NCBI RefSeq assembly: GCF_014066305.1
Contig: NW_023501102.1
Location: forward strand, 62,001-126,000
Direction of reading: 5' to 3'
DNA length: 64,000 bases
DNA from: Letharia columbiana
Lineage: Eukaryota > Ascomycota > Lecanoromycetes > Lecanorales > Parmeliaceae
The notes under the pieces were generated by a model. It did no database searches and was not told the DNA's origin. It worked only from the letters and a program-made list of their open reading frames with translations. Positions 13,106 to 25,792 of this stretch are shown here, one piece after another (positions within the stretch are counted from its first letter, which is position 1; each line of letters opens with the position of its first letter). The position numbers and the translations under genes were made by a program.

Positions 13106-15345
13106 AATAGTAATATATATTAATTACTCTATTATAATTTAGATCGCTCGATAAATTACGCTTTTCACGTTATTTATTAATAAACTAAATCTTCGACTAG
13201 TTTATACTTCTTAATATTTATTAAGACTTAATCTTATTATAAACTATAAGATTAATAAGATAAATATTATTCTTAATATATTATCTAGATTTTAAATAAA
13301 TATAAATTTTAAAGAAAAGTAAGTAGTATTAGAAAGTTTTTATAAGAATATTTTAGAATTAAATAAATAAATAATATCGCTTAAAGAAATCTTAATCTAT
13401 TATATAACTTTAATAGAAATAAATAATAATTTTAAAAAACGTCTTATCGAGGCGTATAGTAAGAATTCTTAATAGATTAAGATTTTTAATTTACTTAATA
13501 GCTTAACTTATTAAAAGAACTTCGCTTTTAAAAATATAATAATTTTATTTATAATATTACGCTTAATTACGTCGATAAATAAAGATTTTATATCTTTAAA
13601 TTTATATAATAAGAAGTTTTTCAGCTAATATATAATTAGAGTTTTTATATCGATTTTTATACTACTTATATTAGAATCTCGTTATTAATCTATATTAAAA
13701 ACTTATCGAAGTATCTTTAAATTTATTTAAAGTATTACTCGAAGTATTAATTTAATTAAATTAAATAATATTTTATTTATAGTAAGCTTAATTTAATTTC
13801 TATATTATTAATTCTATTCTATATTATAATAATAGATTTTATTTTTACGCTTTCTTTCTAGAAAAATAAGAATATACTTTTTATCGTAATATATAAATTC
13901 TTTAAAAGAAAACTTCTTATATTAGAATTTAATAAATAGATTATAATTAATTAAATAAATACTTTATTTATTATTCTAGTATCTTATAATTGAAATATTT
14001 CTATTATTATAATTAATAACTATAATATTAAGTTTATAAGTATCTTTTAGAAAATTATTTTTAAGAAACTCGAAATTATTATAATAACTTCGACTATTTA
14101 TTATCTTTAGATAAATAAATAATTAAAAAAAACGAATTAGACTATTAAGATTACTCTATAATTTTATCTTACTATTAATACGAATAACTAATTAAGTATA
14201 TTTTCATTTTTTTAAATATACTTTAATAACTTAATTATATTAACGAGATTTATATTAAATAAAATCGTCTATAAATTTCGAGTAAGAGATATATTAGAAC
14301 TATTTATAGACTTATCGCTAGAGAATCTTAATTAACTACGTCTTATTAAATAAGAAGAAGTTAATAATACTATTACTTTCGCTAACGCTATAATAAAAAC
14401 TCGCTATAATAAGAATTATAAAGCTATTAATCTTCGCGAGAAGTTATTAGTTTATCTAAAGCTATATTATAAATACTCTATTCTCGATATTAATTTTAAG
14501 CTCTCTAATTAGAGAATTAAACTTTTTAAGATATTAAAGAAGATCGAAAATCTTATCTATCGACTAGATCTTTTAAATATTATATATATTTATTTAGTAA
14601 TATCTATAATATAACTTAAAACCGATATTAGACTAAGCTGAAGATTCTTATTATAAAAAATTAATTCTTTATAATTAATAAAGAAAGAAGGAGAATAGAT
14701 AGATCTAGATCTTGCTATTAGATTTTTATTATTCGAAATTAAGAAACTAAATAATAGATAAAGAATTAAAAAATATATTAAGTATTTAATATATTAAAAA
14801 GATAGTAAAAAGAAGTATAATACTTAATATCTACTATATATTCTCTTAAAAGTAAAGAATCTTATAGTAGAATATAACGCTCGAATTTCTATTAATTCTA
14901 TAAGAAATTGTCGAGAAAAGAAGTAATCTATTATATAAGTATCGGCTAAGAAAGTACTTACTCTATTAACTACTATTAGAAATTAAACTACTACTACTAG
15001 AAAGCTAGATTATTCTTAAAAGAAAAATTATACTTCCCTATTATTAATTCGAACGATTTCTAAGAATTCGACTTCGCCTATTCCACCGTTATCATCTACT
15101 TTACTATCGAATATTTCTATTACTTCTATTACTCGTTATAATATATAACTTCTAATTTAATAAAACGTCTTTTCGAGAAATTTTTAGGAGAGATAATTCT
15201 TATATAAAGAAAAGAAGTCTATACTTTATCTAAAGAAATAACTTTTTTTACTTTATTATAAAAAGAAAGAAAGTTTATTCTTATAGAAAAGATCGCTCTT
15301 TACTTATAGCGAGGACGCTATTTTTCTTTCTTTCTTTTTAATATA

Positions 15346-15513
15346 TATTATAAATTATATTTAATAGAAGCTAGTAGCTAATAGCTTAATATAGCTTAAT
15401 ATTAAGATATATTTAAATAACTAGATTTCGTAGAAGAAGAATTATCTTTATAACCACTCAAGAAACGTCTTTCTTAGAAATAAGAATTATAAGAATCTTA
15501 TACTATTATAATA
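15346..15513 (+). repeat. Gypsy-1 3' LTR
   Basis: Starts TATTATAAATTATAT and has the same length as the 5' copy. It is followed by ATAAT (15514-15518), identical to the bases before the 5' LTR. A pyrimidine-rich stretch just upstream (about 15320-15338) stands where the polypurine tract region is expected. Confidence 0.88.
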
Positions 15514-16760
15514 ATAATATATATTAATAAAATTTAAGATCTCTAATATTAAAGAATAGAGAATTTAATTAATAGTATACTCGCTAAGATTAATCGAATT
15601 ATTTATACTCGTTTTAACGCCCTTATAATTCTATTCTATATTATTTACTTTTTAATTAATATCTATTTTAAATATATCGACTTTAATCTTTTCGCTATTA
15701 TAGTACTACTTAGCGATCTTATCTTTCTATAATATTATATTATAGCTATTATAAATCTAATCTATAAAATCTAAATTATATTATATATACTTTATAATAT
15801 TAAAATAATATATAAATAATATATAATATAATTAATAAGTCTTATTAAAGACTAAGTAGAATCTAAATAAAAATTAAAAGATAAGTTAAAAGATCGTAAG
15901 CTATTAAAAGAGTTATTATTAAAAAAGTCTAATAATAAGTCTTATAATAGAGAATCTTTAATAGCGTTTTTCTCTTATTTAAAAGCTTTTTTTTAATAAT
16001 ATTTAAGATCTAATACGCGTTAAAAGACTTTAAAATAAAATAATAAAGAATAAATAGAGGAGAAAGACGCGTTTTAAAAGATAGTAACGCTAGATTAAAA
16101 AATATTATTACTAGCTTAAAAGAAATCTATAAGAAAGAATATATTTATTTAAACTCTTTTTAAGAGTTTTTTAACGCGTTTATAAGTAATAGTAGATAGC
16201 TATTAAGCTCGCTTATAATCTCGATTACTAATAATAATAAATTTATTAAAAGATAATCTAAAGGTATTAGTAAGGACTTTAAGAGATAAATAAAAGAGAT
16301 ATATATATCTAAAGCGTTTAATAACGTTTTCGCGAGAGATATCGAGAATAATTATATTTATATTAATAGAATTAATAGAATTAATAGAGAGATAGAAGAA
16401 TAATAATTATATAAATAGATAAAAGAATTATTCGATCTCGAACGCGTTTTATATAACTATATTTAAATACTACTTCGCTTTATTAATAGTAAATTAAATT
16501 TTATAAATTTTATAGCGTTAGAAAGCGTAAAGCGAGCTTTATAATTTAAGAAATTATAAAGTAATTATATATATCGTAAACTAAGTACTTTAAAGTATAA
16601 AACTTCTATATATAAATTTTTAATAAAAAAACTTAAGAGAGCTAGCGGGCTAACTTAGTCGATTTAATTAAAAAGCGTAATAAACTTAAATTTATAATTA
16701 ATTATATATATAAATTTAAGTTTTTTAAGCTTAACTCTATATTATTCTTTTATATATATT

Positions 16761-16981
16761 AATATCGCTCTTACTCGCTAAAACGATAGTAATCTTAATA
16801 ACGTCTTTATTTAAAATAGTATTAAGATTATATCTAGCGACGACGATAATAAAAAGAATTATAAAAGATCTATATCGAATATTATATCGTTATTATAAAT
16901 CGAAGAAATTAAAAATATACGAGATTTTTAAATAGAGAAAAAAGTTTCTACTAACTTCTTAGAAAATATAAATAATAGTAG
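16761..16981 (+). other. Short host sequence left of Gypsy-2
   Basis: About 220 bp between the end of unit D2 and the Gypsy-2 5' LTR. It must join 30583 onward, because the duplicated target AGTAG ends it (16977-16981). Translation on the plus strand gives a basic, mostly open run interrupted by TAA and TAG. I could not assign it. Confidence 0.5.
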
Positions 16982-17142
16982 TATTATAAATATGGTAGTA
17001 ACGGAGAAGTAGAAGATAGCGCTATTATAGCGCCTTAGCAGATATTACTTTCTAGTAGATTTCTCTATAAAATCTTAATTATCTTATACTTAATTTATAA
17101 ATTTATAATAGTAATAGTAATTAATTTTCTACTATTATAATA
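16982..17142 (+). repeat. Gypsy-2 5' LTR
   Basis: Begins TATTATAAATATGGTAG (from a TGTT start) and ends ATTATAATA. It matches the 3' copy throughout, including a GATAGCGCT segment and GCAGATATTACTTTCTAG. Preceded by the TSD AGTAG. Confidence 0.9.
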
Positions 17143-17285
17143 ATAATAGTAATATTAGATTATTATATAATAAGTATTATATAATCGCTTACTACGTATT
17201 ATACTTCTAATATATTAATAGTTCTTACTATATTAAAGATTTAATTAGATTTTTAAATCTTTATCGCTTTCGCTATATTTCTTTC

Positions 17286-17455
17286 TATATTATAAGAATT
17301 CTAATTCTTTAATATAAGAATCTCGCTTCTTTCGAATTATTCTATATTATAAGAATTCTAATTCTTTAATATAAGAATCTTACTTCTTTCGCTATTACTC
17401 TTACTACGTTATAAGAATCTCGAGAATTCTAATTCTTTAATATAAGAATCTCGAT
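17286..17455 (+). repeat. Tandem repeats in the Gypsy-2 leader
   Basis: Three copies of a unit of about 57 bp that carries GAATTCTAATTCTTTAATAT and AAGAATC. The first two start at 17286 and 17343, and the third (about 17409) is partly rearranged. They stand between the 5' LTR and gag. Confidence 0.75.
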
Positions 17456-17899
17456 TTTTTAGAATAAGAAAGCTATTATTAAGCTAGCTTTATTATTAAT
17501 AAGATACTTTATTAATATTAATTATTAGATCTATAAGTTTCTTATAGCGATAGACTAAGCCTATTATTATAAGATTTCTTAGTCTATTAAATACTTTATT
17601 AATTATATTATTTAGAATTATAATTATTAACTAAAATAGATATTAGAATTATTAAGATACTTAAAAACGTTATTAATTAAATTCTTTATTTTCTTATATA
17701 GTTAATTTATAAATTAATCTATTTTTTAAAGAGTAGTTAAAGTCTTTAATAATCGAATATTTATCTTTTAAAGTAAGTTTAAACTTATTTAATACTTTAG
17801 AAATTATAATCTATTCTTTATAGATTCTATATCTTATATCTTATTAATAGATATTTCTTTAGATTCGTCTAATATAAGCTTAAATTCTATTAAAGATAT

Positions 17900-20800
17900 T
17901 AATTAGATTACTAGAGTAACTTACTTATTTTTAAAATATATATCTATTTATAAAAGGAGCTAAGAATCTCGCTATTATTAAGAGTATTAATCTAATAAAA
18001 GAAAACTTATAGATAAGTTTACGTGAAATAACGTTAAAATAATAAATAATAGAGATTTCTATTATAAAGAAATATATTATTAAGCTTAGTAATAACGTTA
18101 AGAAATAAACTACTTTATTAATCGCTAGATTTAAGAAATTTACTACGATAGCGATTAACGCTATACTTCGCGAGCGTTATATTATATATAACGTAATTTC
18201 TTATTATAGATTATATAAGTATATTTAGAAGATTCTAAGATTAGCTAAAGATGTAGATATAATACTCGTTAAGAATTAACTTAATATTATTTATAATAGT
18301 ATTAATCTCGAACTTTAATAAGATATTAAGAAATCTAAGAATATTACGAATATAAATTTATTTCTTATAATTCTTAATAATTATAAGTATAAATAATAGG
18401 CTTATATTAATAGATATAAAAGAAATCTAGATTTAAAAAGTATAACTTCTAAATCTTTTTTTAGATAAATTAATAATCTCGTTTTTATAAAAGTAGAGCT
18501 ATAGAGTAATATAATTAATATAATAATATATTTAATTATAAAGATTAATCGAGCTTCGTTTAATTAAGTCTTCGATTTAGTTATTAAATAGAGTATTAAT
18601 CTTTATATTAATCTAAGTTATAGCCTCGATATTCTTCTTATTAAAATTCTTAAGCTTATTAATTATAGTAGTTTTATTACTTAAGTTACTTAAGTAAACT
18701 AATATAACTAAATTAGTATTTAAATAAAAATTAATTAAGAGTTTTCTTATAACGCCTCTAGATTATTAAATCTATAAATAAATTAGATTTTTAATCTTAA
18801 GAATAGTAGTAGTTTTATTCTTTTTAGCTCGCTTTTAATAGTATTAATAAATTATTATATTCTATAAGTAAAGGCCTATAAATTAAATTTATAAAGTTAA
18901 ATTTTTTTAAGTTAAATCGAATTTTAGCTCTAGCTCTAAATTAAATCGAACTCTAATCGCTTACTATACGTTTTTAATCTACTTTTATTACTATAAAATT
19001 AATTTAATCTATATAATATATAGATATATATATATAAAGAGAGGCGCGCTAAGATTTAATTAGAAAGGTATATTAAGTATAAAGAATTAATTCGTAATAA
19101 TTATTTATAAAAAATAGAGAAAGGCTATATTCTTATAATAAGAAGTATTAAAATATCGAAAAGAAATAGAGATAACGTATTAATTAGTAATATAAATTTC
19201 ATAATATCTTCTATCGTAGTGAAATTTTTCGAATAATAAAATAGCTATAGATATCGAATAGTTTTAATTCATTTAAATATATATCGTTTAATATTTCTTT
19301 TATAAAGACTTAATTAGCTATAATTATCGTAATAAATTCTTCTCTTATAACGTTATTATAATAATATATTATATTAATATAGTAAAGATAATAGATTAAG
19401 TTATAGTAGTATTCTCCGCTTACTAAATAATAATTTAATATAGAATTATAGAGAGTATATAATATGAAATCTTAGAGAGCTAAGCTATATTCTTAACGAT
19501 AATAGCTTTATTACCGCTTAGTTTCTTTATAATATTCTTTATAATATTCTTCATAATATTCTTTATATTTATCTATTATAGTCTCTTCTCTTATAATATT
19601 TCTTTTATAGAGATTTAATTAACTATAATTATTATAGTAGATTCTTCTCTTATAACGTTATTATAATAATATACTATATTAATATAATGGAAATAATAAA
19701 TTAAATTATAATAATATTCTTTACTTATTAAGTAATAATTTAATATAGAATTATAGAGAGTATATAACGTAGAATTTTAAAGAGCTAAGTCGTATTCTTA
19801 ATATTAAAGATCTTATTACTACTTAATTTCTTCGTAATATTCTCTATAGTATTCTTCGTAATATTCTCCGTATTTATCTATTATAATTTCTTCTCTTACT
19901 TCTTAATATAATAAAAATAATAGATTAAATTATAATAATATTCTTCGCTTATTAAATAATAATTTAATATAAAATTATAGAGAGTATATAACGTGAGATC
20001 TTATAGAGCTAAGTCGTATTCTTAATACTAAGTTTTTTATTATTACTTAATTTCTTTATAATATTCTCTATATTAGTCTATTATATTAATTTCTCTTATA
20101 CTAATTAAGTAGATTAATATAAGATTATAAAGAGTAAGTCTATTATATTACTACTATTAATTACTATCTCCGTAATATTCTTTATAATATTCTCTATATT
20201 TATCTATTATAAATTCTCCTCTTATTTAAGTAAGTATAAGAATTTAAAAATAAATATATTTATATTAGTAATATTAGTAAAATTAATAAAGTAATAAAAG
20301 AATAATAATTATATAAATAGATAGAAGGATTATTATCCGATCTTAAACGCGTTTAATATAATTATAATACTTAAATATTAATTTAATCTACTAATAGTAA
20401 ATTAAACTTTATAATTTTTATAGCGTTAGAAAGCGTAAACTAAGCTCTATAATTGACGAAATTATAAAGTAATAGTATTCTTAGAGAGCTTATTATTTTA
20501 AAGTGTAAGACTTCTATATATAGATTTTTAATAATTATAAACGCTAATTTATTTACTAGCGATGTCTAATTAAAAAGCGTAGATCTAATAAATTAATAAT
20601 TAGCTATATATATAAATTTAAGATTATCTAGTTTAGCTCTATCTTATTCTTTTATATATACTAATTAGATCTTAATATAATTTAGAGAATTACTTTTAAT
20701 TTTAATAATAGAGAGCTTATTAAGTATTTAAAGATATTATAAATAAAAACTTTAATAATAAATATAAGAAGTTTATAGAATCTTATTAGTATTATATTAT

Positions 20801-21490
20801 AGAAGAATAGTCTTTAAATAGCGCTTATTAAAAAGTTTTAATCTTTAAATAAGAAGAATCTTATAATAATAATAATTATAATAATATATAGAATATATAT
20901 TTCGTAAATAAGAAAGTTAATTACGTATATAGTAAATATAAAGTATACTTTTCTTTAAGAAATAAACTTTTTAAGTATTTATAATTAGACTATTAGAAGA
21001 TTACGAAAGTAAAATTCTCTATTACTATTATCGATAAGATTTTCGAATTTAAATCGAAAGATCTATTTAAGATAACGCTTAATAAATTCGAATTACTTAT
21101 AATTAATAATACTTATAAAAAAAAATTATTAAATTTATTATTAAACTAAGTTATAATATTAAATTTAAATATAACTTTAGAAGTTAAAAGTATACTATTA
21201 TAAAGATTAGATATACTTTAAATTCTAATATTAAAGAAAATAAAGTTTTATTTAACTTCGATTACGAAGTAATTCTAAGAGATTATACTTACTTATAGAA
21301 GTATATTTTTAATATTAAGATAAAGAAAATAATATTTTTTATATTAATTTAAGAAATAGATAATAAGATTATTAATATAGTTAAATATACTAATATTACG
21401 ATTTACGTTAAAAGTATTATTAATAATATAATAAAAATAATTTATCTTATAATAAAGATATATATTATAAATAATTTTAAAGCTAATATT
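17900..21490 (+). pseudogene. Gypsy-2 gag and protease N-terminal part, degraded
   Basis: Gag-like sequence (about 17950-18865) resembles the Gypsy-1 gag region. It is broken by a long B element at 18866-20662 and resumes afterwards. From about 21100 to 21490 the protease region reads toward a conserved end, INNFKANI, comparable with the VDNLKANLLIG block of fungal Gypsy proteases. It breaks off exactly where a reverse B insertion starts and continues at 25796 with LININIIT in the same frame. Not functional. Confidence 0.7.
18866..20662 (+). mobile_element. Long B element in Gypsy-2 gag
   Basis: About 1.8 kb, starting AAGTAAAGGCC and ending TATATACT, with TAT to its left and AAT to its right. 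It aligns with the B element at 11139 along its whole length: the same 5' segment, the same tandem block with GATCTTAGAGAGCTAAG variants, and the same 3' module. It is far more RIP-altered. No coding region was recognised. Confidence 0.85.
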
Positions 21491-22271
21491 AATATATATA
21501 ATAGAATAAGATAGAATTAAGCTTGAAAATTTTAAATTTATATATATAGTTAATTATAAATTCGAGTCTTATACGCTATTTAACTAGATCGACTAAGTTA
21601 GTTTAATAGTTCTTTTATATTTCTCTTATTAAAAATTTATATATAGAAGTTTTATACTTTAAAGTACTTAGCTTACGATATATATAGTTACTTTATAATT
21701 TCTTAAATTATAAAGCTCGCTTTACGCTTTCTAACGCTATAAAAATAATAAAGTTTAGCCTACTATTAGTAGATTAAATAAATATTTAAATATAGTAATT
21801 ATAATAGTTATACTAGACTCGTTCGAGATTAAATAATAATTATTTTACTATTCTATTAATTCTATTAATTCTACTAATTCTATTAATTCTACTAATTCTA
21901 TTAATTCTATTAATATAAATATATTTACTCTTAATACCCTCGCATTTAATTAAATAAAAGAAGAATTTATAATAAATAAATATAAAGAATACTATAAAGA
22001 ATATTATAAAGATAATTATTAATAATAATAATATAATAGATTTACTTCTTAAAATCTTATATTAATCTACTTAATTAATATAAGAGAAATTAATATAGTA
22101 GACGAATATAAAAAATATTATAAAGAAATTAAATAATAATAAGATTTTTAATATTAAGAATATAACTTAGCTCTCTAAGATTCTATATTATATACTCTTT
22201 ATAATTCTATATTAAATTATTATTTAATAAGCGAAGAATACTATTATAACTTAGTTTATTATCTCTACTAT

Positions 22272-24740
22272 AAGTTTAAACTCATAAATTAAATTTATAA
22301 TCTATTTTTTTAATTAGAATTATTATTAAGAAATAGTTCTTAATATTATATAATATTAATATAATATAAAGTTATTATATTAATTTATACGAGTAAAGTT
22401 CTATAAATTAAATTTATAATCTATATTTTTTTTTAGAGCTATCGAGTAAATTTAATAAGCGAACTTTAATAAGAAATCTTTAAATTCTTTATCTTTAAAT
22501 AATTATAAGACTAAATTTTCAAATTCTTAAATAATTAAAATATTTAAATTACGCTTTATAGTTTAAAAAAAGAATTGAAATTTTTTAATAGAAAATAAAA
22601 AAGTTATTCTAAAATTAAATAATATGCATCTGTTTTTTAATTAGGGCTGTCGAGCGAACTTTAATAAGCGATATTTAGATTCCTTGCTTATTAATAGCTA
22701 TAGAACCGAATTTCATAATTCTTAAAAATTTGAAAAGCGCAAATAACGCTTTATAATTTAAAAAATAAATCTTAAAATTTTAATAGAAAATAAAAAAGTT
22801 TTTCTATTATAAATAATATATATCTATTTTTAATAAGAAGACGCGAAAGGGCGAGATTTTAATAATTGCGAACGCTAATTTATTTATCCGCGATAACTTA
22901 GTCGATCTAATTAAAGAGCGTAGTAATCTTAAATTTATAATTAACTATATATATAAATTTAAGATTTTTAAGCTTAGCTCTATCTTATTCTTTTATATAT
23001 ACTAATAGTCTATAGATATATATATACGAAGAGAGACGCGCTAAAGATTTAATTAGAAAGGTATATTAAGTACGAAGAATTAATCTATAATAATTATCTA
23101 TAAAAAAATAGATAAAGACTATATTCTTATAATAAGAAGTATTAAAATATCGAAAAGAAATAAAGATAACGTGTTAATTAGTAGTGTGAATTTCATAATA
23201 TCTTTTATTATATTAAAGTTTTTCGAATAATAAGATAATTATAGATATCGAACGATTTTAATTCGTCTAAATATATATTATTTAATATTTCTTCTATAGA
23301 GATCTAATTAACTATGATCGTTATAGTAGATTCTTCTCTTATAACGTTATTATAATAATATATTATATTAAGATATAATAGAGATAATAGATTAAGTTCA
23401 TATTAGATATTTTCTCGCTTACTCAAGTAATAATTTAAGTAAGTAGAACTATTAAAGAGTATATAACGTAGGATCTTAAGAGAGCTAAGTCGTATTCTTA
23501 ATAATAGTAGCCTTATTGCCGCTTAATTTCTTCGTAGTATTCTCTATAATATTCTCCGCATTTATCTATTATAGTTTCTTCTCTATATAATATTTCTTCT
23601 ATAGAGATTATAGTTAACTATAATTACTCGTAGTAGATTCTTACTCTTATAACGTTATTATAGTTAATATATTATATTAATATAATAATAAATAATAGAC
23701 TAAAGTTATAATATTATTCTTCGCTTATTAAATAATAATTTATTATAGCAATCTACTATAACGAGTACTATAATATAGTATCTTAAAGAGTTAAGTCGTA
23801 TTCTTAACGATAACTAATCTCTATTATCGCTTAGTTTCTAATCGTAATGTATAATCTTAATACATATCGCCTACTATAATAACTTCTCTTACTTATAATT
23901 AAGTAAAATAATAACTAAAATTATAGAGAGTAGACTTCTAATTATATTAATTACTATCTAGATAACTATCTTTATAGTATTCTTTATAGTATTCTCAGAT
24001 ATATTCGCTTACTATAGTAACTTCTCTTAGATTCTAGCTAAGTAGATTAGATATAAGATCGTAGAAATTAATAATCTATCTATATTAAGTATAACTACTA
24101 GATAACTATCTCATATTATATATTCTTTTCGATAATATTCTTCGTATTCGTTTACTATAATAACTTCTCTTATACTAGCTAAGTAAATTAATATAAGATT
24201 ATAGAGAGTAGATCTATTATATTACTACTACTAATAACTATCTTTATAATATTCTTCGTAATATTCTTTATATTCGTCTATTATAGATTCTTCTCTTATT
24301 TAACTAAGTATAAGAATATCGAGAGTAAATATATTTATATTAGTAAAATTAATAGAATTAATAAAGAGATAGAAGAATAAGAGTTATATAAATAGATGAA
24401 AGGATTATTTAATTTCGAACGAGTTTAATATAATTATTATATTTAAATATCTATTTAATTTATTAATAGTAGATTAAACTTTATAATTTTTATATCGTTA
24501 GAAAGCGTAAATTAAGCTCTATAATTTATAAAATTATAAAGTAATAGTATTTATAGAAAGCTAGTTATTTTAGAGTATAAAACTTTTATATATAAATTTT
24601 TAATAAGAAAGCTCGAAAGAATTAGCGAGCTAATTTAATTAATTTAATTAAAGAGCGTAGTAATTCTAAATTTATAATTAGTTATATATATAAATTTAAG
24701 ATTTTATAGCTTAACTCTATCTTATTCTTTTATATATACT
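22272..24740 (+). mobile_element. Forward B element nested inside the reverse B
   Basis: Starts AAGTTTAAACTCATAAATT, two transversions from the young B start, and ends TATATACT at 24740. Host B sequence flanks it on both sides: CTCTACTAT on the left, ATTAAAAAGTAAGAG on the right. It carries the tandem block region at about 23390-24290 and is itself interrupted by a short B (22391-23003). Confidence 0.72.
22391..23003 (+). mobile_element. Short B element nested two levels deep
   Basis: 613 bp, GAGTAAAGTTC to TATATACT, flanked by TAC and AAT. It contains the short-B core: GGGCTGTCGAGCGAACTTTA, repeated GCGA(A/T)NTTTAATAA units and the small hairpin at about 22735. After it the long-B sequence resumes with TATAGATATATATATACGAA. 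Confidence 0.8.
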
Positions 24741-25792
24741 AATATTAAAAAGTAAGAGAAGAAATTATAATAAATAAATATAAAGAATACTATAAAGAAT
24801 ACTATAGAGAATACTATAAAGAAATTAAGCGATAATAAAATTATTATTATTAAGAATATAACTTAGCTCTCTAGAATCCTACGTTATATACTCTCTATAA
24901 TTTTATATTAAATTATTATTTAATAAGCGAAGAATATTATTATAATTTAATTTATTATCTCTATTATATTAATATAGTATATTACTATAATAACGTTATA
25001 AGAGAAGAATCTACTACGATAATTATAGTTAATTAAATCTCTATAAAAGAAATATTATAAGAGAAGAAATTATAATAGATAAATGCGGAGAATACTACGA
25101 AGAATATTACGAAGAATATTACGAAGAATACTACGAAGAATACTACGAAGAAATTAAGCGATAATAAGATTACTATTATTAAGAATACGACTTAGCTCTT
25201 TAAGATTCCATATTATATACTCTTTATAGTTTTATATTAAATTATTATTTAATAAGCGAAGAATATTACTATAACTTAATCTATTATTCTCTATTACTAT
25301 AATAACGTTATAAGAGAAGAATCTACTATAATAATTATAGCTAATTAAATCTCTATAGAAGAAATATCGAATAATATATATTTAAATAAATTAAAATCGT
25401 TCGATATCTATAGCTATTTTATTATTCGAAAAATTTTACTACGATAGAAGATATTATGAAATTTATATTACTAATTAATATATTATCTTTATTTCTTTTC
25501 GATATTTTAATACTTCTTATTATAAGAATATAGTCTTTCTCTATTTTTTATAAATAATTATTACGAATTAATTCTTTATACTCGATATATCTTTCTAATT
25601 AAATCTTAGCGCGCTCTTCTTTATATATATATACTTATATATTATATAAATTAAATTAATTTTATAGTAATAAAAGTAGATTAAAAACGTATAGTAAGCG
25701 ATTAGAGTTCGATTTAACTTAGAGCTAAGACTAAAATTCGATTTAACTTAAAAAACTTAAAATTTATAAATTTAATTTATAGATCTTTACTT

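Larger units (their letters stand above)
10050..14890 (+). pseudogene. Gypsy-1 pol: RT, RNase H, integrase and chromodomain, interrupted and RIP-degraded
   Basis: The plus-strand RT begins with KERVIINI (about 10072), followed by the region of the catalytic box at 10366-10390, which reads INNIIVF where VDDIVVF is usual; both Asp codons changed GAT to AAT. RNase H is cut at 11138 after VLLT and resumes at 13109 with VIYINYS. It then ends NILSRF near 13310, matching the family's DALSR. Integrase follows, with a block FKKLEI near 14060 and KKTN near 14130 corresponding to the HPQTDGQSERTN region. A chromodomain reading KYLIYxKDSKKKYNT (about 14780-14830) closes it. Nonfunctional: dozens of TAA and TAG codons. 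Confidence 0.87.
6429..15513 (+). mobile_element. Gypsy-1, Ty3/Gypsy LTR retrotransposon with chromodomain, RIP-inactivated
   Basis: Delimited by 168-bp direct repeats (6429-6596 and 15346-15513) and a 5-bp duplication ATAAT (6424-6428 and 15514-15518). Gag, RT, RNase H, integrase and chromodomain signatures follow in order on the plus strand, as in chromoviruses of the Tf1/Real type. Without the B insertion at 11139-13105 the element is about 7.1 kb, a normal length for the group. Every frame is broken by TAA and TAG, so no product is expected. It sits inside repeat unit D2. Confidence 0.92.
5603..16760 (+). repeat. Repeat unit D, second tandem copy (D2), split by Gypsy-1
   Basis: D2 begins directly after the end of D1, runs to 6428, is interrupted by Gypsy-1 (6429-15513) and resumes at 15519 until TATATATT at 16760. 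The D1 sequence around 4360-4380 reads straight across the insertion point, which independently confirms where Gypsy-1 landed. Copies D1 and D2 are direct tandem repeats differing mainly by C/T and G/A transitions. Confidence 0.7.
21491..25792 (-). mobile_element. Composite reverse long B element in Gypsy-2 protease, holding nested B copies
   Basis: The left edge is the reversed B 3' end (AATATATATAATAGAATAAG at 21491) and the right edge the reversed B 5' end (GATCTTTACTT, ending 25792). Removing it joins GCT AAT ATT to CTT ATT AAT, restoring the protease frame as A-N-I-L-I-N. Its own body is cut between 22271 and 24741 by a forward B element. The reverse tandem array is visible at about 21960-22260 and 24760-25370. 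Confidence 0.82.
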
